The position numbers and the translations under genes were made by a program. 9,691 bases of DNA from Saprospiraceae bacterium UBA2365 (lineage in GTDB: Bacteria > Bacteroidota > Bacteroidia > Chitinophagales > Saprospiraceae): positions 1 to 9,691 of the forward strand of contig DDTL01000113.1 in the NCBI GenBank assembly GCA_002344345.1. Direction: 5' to 3'. The notes under the pieces were generated by a model. That model did not search any database and was not told the DNA's origin. It worked only from the letters and a program-made list of their open reading frames with translations. This document shows, piece after piece, positions 6,728 to 9,691 of this stretch; position 1 is the stretch's first letter, and every line of letters starts with the position of its first letter.

Positions 6728-8497
6728 TTACTGGTTCTTAGCTTTTGTTCTGATTGTATTGACAAAAAATCCCGGCGCTTTAATGCTGGTTTTTACCTGC
6801 AGACGCTGGTTATACACAATATTATTCGTCGGTACATACAGAAAGATCAATGGCTGCTCATCATAAATTATCTGCTGAAATTCCTTCATCAATTGTTTAG
6901 TCTTTTCAGGTTCAGGAGTTTCTCGCAGCCTTTCCAGCAATTGATCCGCCTTTGGATGGTTAAAACCAAAACGATTGCTTCCTCCGGGAAAATCATTGGA
7001 GGAATGCCAGGATTGGTAAAAATCTTCAGGATACAATCCGAGTTGTACTCCGGTCGGGTAAAGGTCAAAATTCCGGGATGCTACATCCTGTGGTATTAAT
7101 TTTGGATCTTTGGTAATAATTTCAATCCCGATACCAACTTCCCTGCAGTTTTGCTGAAGCATAAGGGCCAGATTTTTGCTCAGATCATTTCCGGGGATCA
7201 GAATACGCAATTTTAGGTCTGTTTTCCTGCCATCCAAAAATTTATCCAGCACACCATCCTTGTCTGAATCTGCCCATCCGGCTTTTTTCAGATAACTTTT
7301 TGCTTTGACCGGGTCATTCATTATGGGTTTTAAACCTGCATGATAATATGACCGAAGGGGCAAAACAGGGCTTTGCAAACGAATACCATTGCCCATTTCA
7401 AAGTTTTTGATGAACAAGTCGACATCCATCAAATGGGCCAAGGCTTTGCGTACATTTTTATCTTTAAGCAATGGAGCATGGTTGTTGATCCCTACAAAAT
7501 AATAAACAAGTCTGCCCGGTGTATCAAAAGAAAAACTGCCTTTAGAAGCATCCTCCTCTTTAAATTTTGCAAAGCTGTGCCCGTCCACCTGATCCAAAAT
7601 ATCCAACTGATCGCTTTTTAAGGCAAGCAAAGCAGTATTCGGATCCGGGATCACCTTGAAAATGATCCTGGTAGGTTGTGCTTCAAAATACGGACTATGA
7701 TGCAACTTATTTCCCCACCAGTCCGGTTTTCTTTGCAGGATAACATGCTGGTTGGTCTGCCACTCAGCCAGTTCATAGGCATTTGACCCATTGGCCAATA
7801 CCCTGCCACAGTCCATGTGATTAAAGCGATCAACAAAAGCCCGGACCAGGCTGTCTTGTGGTGTAATGGATGTTTTATCAGCAGTCAGTTCAGCATTTTC
7901 CAAATCATATTGTCTGAGAGCCTTCCCCGGATCGTACAGGTATTCAGGGTAAACCGGAACGATCAACGCCAGTTCTTTGGCTGTAAAATAGGATGACTCA
8001 ACATATATGAAAAATCTTTTTGGGTCGTCTTCCGAGATTTCCACATCTCGCATCACCTGAAATATGCTTTTCAGTGCCGGATTTGCCATGATATCCGGAT
8101 GTTTGATGGCTTTGATGGTAAATAAATAATCATACCCGGTGACAGGGCTTCCATCATCCCATACAGCTTCCTCCCGAATAAGGCAATCAAATCGGACAGT
8201 ACCTGACCATCGGCCTGTGTCAATCCTGACTCCGGAAGGCAATGCGGCTATAAGTACCGGAACCAGTTCCAGTGTATACGGATCATAATCTGCCAGTGGC
8301 AAAAACAGATACTGGGAAATATCATTTTCCACTGTACCCGAGTTCTTGATCGGGTTGAGTGTCGCTGGATCTCTGGAGATCCTCAGGGAAATAGAAAAAT
8401 CCTGATTATTTTCATTTTTTCCTTGTTTACATCCCAAAGTCAACAAAAACATTGAGCATAAAAACATGAAAACCCGTAAAATATTATTCCGTTGCAT
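6728..8497 (-). CDS. Peptide-binding lipoprotein, SBP_bac_5 (OppA/DppA-like) family
   Basis: A 589-residue lipoprotein of the family-5 solute-binding proteins, which capture peptides, nickel or other ligands for ABC importers. I place the start at the ATG 8495-8497; the frame also opens 18 codons upstream with a TTG at 8551, but from the ATG the protein begins with a classic lipoprotein signal (MQRNNILR, hydrophobic core, LTLG before Cys23). Family signatures (this numbering) are SLRISRDPATLNP (37-49), VWDDGSPVTGYDYLFTI (112-128), VRKALAHLMDVDLF (349-362) and the C-terminal half ending near YNQRLQVKTSI. The loop DSDKDGVLD (410-418) has the DxDxDG spacing of a calcium-binding loop; comparable inserts occur, as I recall, in Bacteroidota members. 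Length is slightly above OppA (about 540). No permease or ATPase genes lie nearby, so it is an orphan binding protein: it may work with a transporter encoded elsewhere or have another role. Confidence 0.88.
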   Translation of the reverse strand: MQRNNILRVFMFLCSMFLLTLGCKQGKNENNQDFSISLRISRDPATLNPIKNSGTVENDISQYLFLPLADYDPYTLELVPVLIAALPSGVRIDTGRWSGTVRFDCLIREEAVWDDGSPVTGYDYLFTIKAIKHPDIMANPALKSIFQVMRDVEISEDDPKRFFIYVESSYFTAKELALIVPVYPEYLYDPGKALRQYDLENAELTADKTSITPQDSLVRAFVDRFNHMDCGRVLANGSNAYELAEWQTNQHVILQRKPDWWGNKLHHSPYFEAQPTRIIFKVIPDPNTALLALKSDQLDILDQVDGHSFAKFKEEDASKGSFSFDTPGRLVYYFVGINNHAPLLKDKNVRKALAHLMDVDLFIKNFEMGNGIRLQSPVLPLRSYYHAGLKPIMNDPVKAKSYLKKAGWADSDKDGVLDKFLDGRKTDLKLRILIPGNDLSKNLALMLQQNCREVGIGIEIITKDPKLIPQDVASRNFDLYPTGVQLGLYPEDFYQSWHSSNDFPGGSNRFGFNHPKADQLLERLRETPEPEKTKQLMKEFQQIIYDEQPLIFLYVPTNNIVYNQRLQVKTSIKAPGFFVNTIRTKAKNQ

Positions 8498-8526
8498 GCG
8501 CAAAAAATCTTTTATAAAACGAAGAA

Positions 8527-8535
8527 CAAAACCTA
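8527..8535 (-). promoter_or_regulatory. Possible -7 element for the lipoprotein-ppk2-flippase genes
   Basis: On the minus strand these bases read TAGGTTTTG, about 30 bases before the chosen ATG of the lipoprotein gene. Seven of eight positions match TAnnTTTG when read as TAGGTTTT. The identical nine bases lie before the peptidase gene (394-402). A TTTG 13 bases upstream is closer than the usual -33 spacing. This is weak evidence that the operon can start here. Confidence 0.2.
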
Positions 8536-8540
8536 TATTC

Positions 8541-8607
8541 CCTGACTTCAAAAATTTTGTTTGTCATTAAAACTTCATTTGAATACAAATTTTCATTGTA
8601 GGTCAGG
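8541..8607. repeat. Long imperfect inverted repeat in the gap before the lipoprotein gene
   Basis: CCTGAC (8541-8546) pairs with GTCAGG (8602-8607). Further in, an AAAATTTTGT-type segment (about 8552-8561) faces ACAAATTTT (about 8585-8593) with a small bulge. The structure fills most of the gap between the membrane-protein stop codon and the lipoprotein start. It could weaken read-through from the upstream gene or act in the 5' leader of the lipoprotein transcript. No U-tract typical of a strong terminator follows. Confidence 0.35.
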
Positions 8608-8611
8608 ATTG

Positions 8612-9262
8612 TCAGACATGTTGCTTCAGGTTATTGGATTGTTCTTCAAGTTCATCCGCAACTTTATCCAGTTCCATCAACTCGTAATTGAAATAATAGA
8701 ACCAGAAAACGCCACCGATGATGATTGACACAGCGATGCTGCTGATCCAAAGCACAGTCGACATCTGTCCTCGAACCGTATGAATAAAAAGCATCAATAT
8801 GACAGGGAAAAATGCAATATATTGATTTCTAACCATTTTAATCCGCTTGTAAAGTACATCCATTCCGTTTTTGATATAATCTATTCTGTCCGATAGTAGT
8901 GCAGCAAAATTAGTTTCGGGAGTTTGCCTTAACTTGATCTGAGCATTTGCGTGTTTCTGAATTTCAATGGTTTTCTTCATTTCCAGGCGATAAAAAACCC
9001 AATATGCTGCCATTGATACGATAAAGAGGATACTAAAGTAATGGTGACTGAAGATGATGTGCAGCACACACATTGCCAATAGCAATACGGCCATGATGAT
9101 AAATAGCCATTTGAAATCCGCAGGAGATAATTTGGTTTTAAGCTTATCATATATATTTTCAACAGCTATATGAAAGGGTCTGAGCAATTCGGCAGGAGAA
9201 TCTTTCCCTTCTACTTCCCTCAGGCGATCCTGGTAGCTTTTATATTTTTCATTTAATTCCAT
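8612..9262 (-). CDS. Four-helix membrane protein of unknown function
   Basis: I do not recognise this 216-residue protein. An N-terminal cytosolic or amphipathic stretch (1-50, charged, with ELLRPFHIAVENIYDKL) is followed by two membrane helices (about 52-71 and 75-91). A charged central region (94-146) contains IDYIKNGMDVLYKRIKMVR, then two more helices (about 148-163 and 168-190), and an acidic, probably coiled-coil tail (194-214). The pattern of two hairpins with both ends on the same side gives an N-in/C-in model. The ATG at 9260-9262 gives a sensible N-terminus. It is codirectional with the lipoprotein gene, but the 114-base gap with an inverted repeat makes co-transcription uncertain. 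It does not look like an ABC-transporter permease: it is too short and lacks an EAA-type loop that I can see. Confidence 0.8.
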   Translation of the reverse strand: MELNEKYKSYQDRLREVEGKDSPAELLRPFHIAVENIYDKLKTKLSPADFKWLFIIMAVLLLAMCVLHIIFSHHYFSILFIVSMAAYWVFYRLEMKKTIEIQKHANAQIKLRQTPETNFAALLSDRIDYIKNGMDVLYKRIKMVRNQYIAFFPVILMLFIHTVRGQMSTVLWISSIAVSIIIGGVFWFYYFNYELMELDKVADELEEQSNNLKQHV

Positions 9263-9470
9263 ACATGCCCGGTTTTATTGTTGAACAAGCCTCAGTTTGC
9301 GGGATGAAAGCAAAATTAAGGCAATTTAACAAAAATAGCCTCTTTTGTGCTTTTTAATATTTGAATTAACTTATTAAGAATATAAAATAAATGAAACCGG
9401 ATAAAATCTGGTTTATCAAGAGGTACCAGACCAAAATAATCTCATTATCTTTTTAGACTTTTTGTCCGAT
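9263..9470. other. AT-rich gene-free flank upstream of the membrane-protein gene
   Basis: This part of the 429-base right-hand gene-free stretch (9263-9691) has no supported gene on either strand. It holds the candidate -7 boxes listed separately. Beyond about 9340 it is very AT-rich, until the sequence turns abruptly GC-richer at the repeat cluster near 9471. Confidence 0.6.
9311..9337 (-). promoter_or_regulatory. Two candidate -7 elements for the membrane-protein gene
   Basis: On the minus strand, 9311-9318 reads TAATTTTG and 9330-9337 reads TATTTTTG. Both match TAnnTTTG exactly. They lie about 50 and 70 bases upstream of the ATG at 9262, a usual promoter distance. Neither has a TTTG -33 box 19-21 bases upstream. 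In AT-rich DNA such matches are not rare. Confidence 0.3.
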
Positions 9471-9568
9471 TCGCCAAGGCGACTATGATCCGCCATCCCG
9501 TACACCTTTTCTGTCATGGCGGACCTGATCCGCCATCCCGTACACCGTCAACCTCCTTCTGTGTACGA

Positions 9569-9591
9569 GATTCCGGGTCAGGCCCGGAATC
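9569..9591. repeat. Perfect 9-bp palindrome within the REP-like cluster
   Basis: GATTCCGGG (9569-9577) and CCCGGAATC (9583-9591) are perfect reverse complements around the loop TCAGG. The loop is close to the reverse complement of the CCTGA loop in the 9516-9536 palindrome, so the two may be variants of one element in opposite orientations. There is no T-run after it in either direction. Confidence 0.8.
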
Positions 9592-9599
9592 ACAGCCGT

Positions 9600-9638
9600 G
9601 TGTTCATTACCGAATACAGGATTTAAAAAAATGAACAC
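9600..9638. repeat. Inverted repeat with A-rich loop in the right flank
   Basis: GTGTTCATT (9600-9608) and AATGAACAC (9630-9638) are perfect 9-bp reverse complements with a 21-base loop. An A-run (9625-9631) overlaps the right arm. On the minus strand this gives T residues inside the loop rather than after the stem, so it is not a normal intrinsic terminator. It separates the palindrome at 9569 from the last 41-base repeat. Confidence 0.5.
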
Positions 9639-9691
9639 CAGTTACGTCTTGGCGGCTATGATCGGCTATCCCGTACACTTTTTCTGTCATG

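Larger units (their letters stand above)
9471..9691. repeat. REP-like cluster of direct repeats and palindromes, open at the right edge
   Basis: A 41-base unit at 9478-9518 recurs at 9651-9691 with 37 of 41 bases identical (offset 173). A partial third copy starts at 9518: the 21 bases from 9486 return exactly at 9526, a period of 40. The shared core is ATCCCGTACAC. The units contain or adjoin palindromes: TCGCC-AA-GGCGA (9471-9482), ATGGCGGA/TCCGCCAT (9516-9536, 5-base loop CCTGA) and GATTCCGGG/CCCGGAATC (9569-9591). The last resembles palindromes common in intergenic DNA of many bacteria. The cluster is GC-richer than its surroundings, has no reading frame, and is cut by the window end. Confidence 0.75.

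Noticed and set aside
7190..7290. Dockerin or EF-hand domain in the binding protein
   Set aside because: Only one DxDxDG loop is present, inside the SBP_bac_5 fold. It is more likely a local loop than a separate domain.
9471..9691. Possible CRISPR array at the right edge
   Set aside because: Copies are imperfect, spacing is irregular (40 then about 133 bases), the units carry palindromes throughout, and no cas genes are present.

Overview
The window looks like chromosomal DNA from a Bacteroidota bacterium. The sequence is AT-rich, start codons lack clear Shine-Dalgarno sites, several upstream regions carry matches to the Bacteroidota -7 element (TAnnTTTG), and one gene is an elongation factor G paralogue of the type known from Bacteroides. 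A Saprospiraceae/Chitinophagales-like member is a guess only. There are six protein genes: one on the plus strand and five on the minus strand.

Left part (1-1978). A gene-free leader with several short inverted repeats precedes a secreted papain-fold cysteine peptidase (444-1586). Downstream, between two convergent genes, lies a foldback, MITE-like element (1605-1797). One arm of it is split by a smaller palindromic insert. Then come an AT-rich inverted repeat and a strong terminator (1923-1968) that can serve both strands.

Middle (1979-4334). The minus-strand EF-G paralogue (1979-4105) keeps the translocation part of EF-G, including the domain IV tip histidine. It has lost the catalytic histidine of the G3 motif (DTPGL) and the lysine of G4 (NQVD). 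This matches the GTPase-deficient EF-G2 of Bacteroides and is the most interesting gene here.

Right part (4290-9262). Four minus-strand genes run in the order membrane protein (8612-9262), peptide-binding lipoprotein of the SBP_bac_5 family (6728-8497), class I polyphosphate kinase 2 (5804-6658) and MOP-family polysaccharide flippase (4335-5789). An AT-rich terminator (4290-4331) follows. The last two genes are 14 bases apart and the lipoprotein-PPK2 gap is 69 bases, so these three are probably co-transcribed. The membrane protein may be separate, because the 114-base gap after it contains an inverted repeat and a possible -7 box. No permease or ATPase genes accompany the binding protein.

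Right edge (9263-9691). Promoter-like sequence is followed by a cluster of GC-richer REP-like palindromes and 41-base direct repeats that runs off the window.

I see no tRNA, rRNA, CRISPR array, intact transposase or defence system. The window is mostly housekeeping and stress-type genes with decorated intergenic regions. I cannot claim a wholly new system in it.
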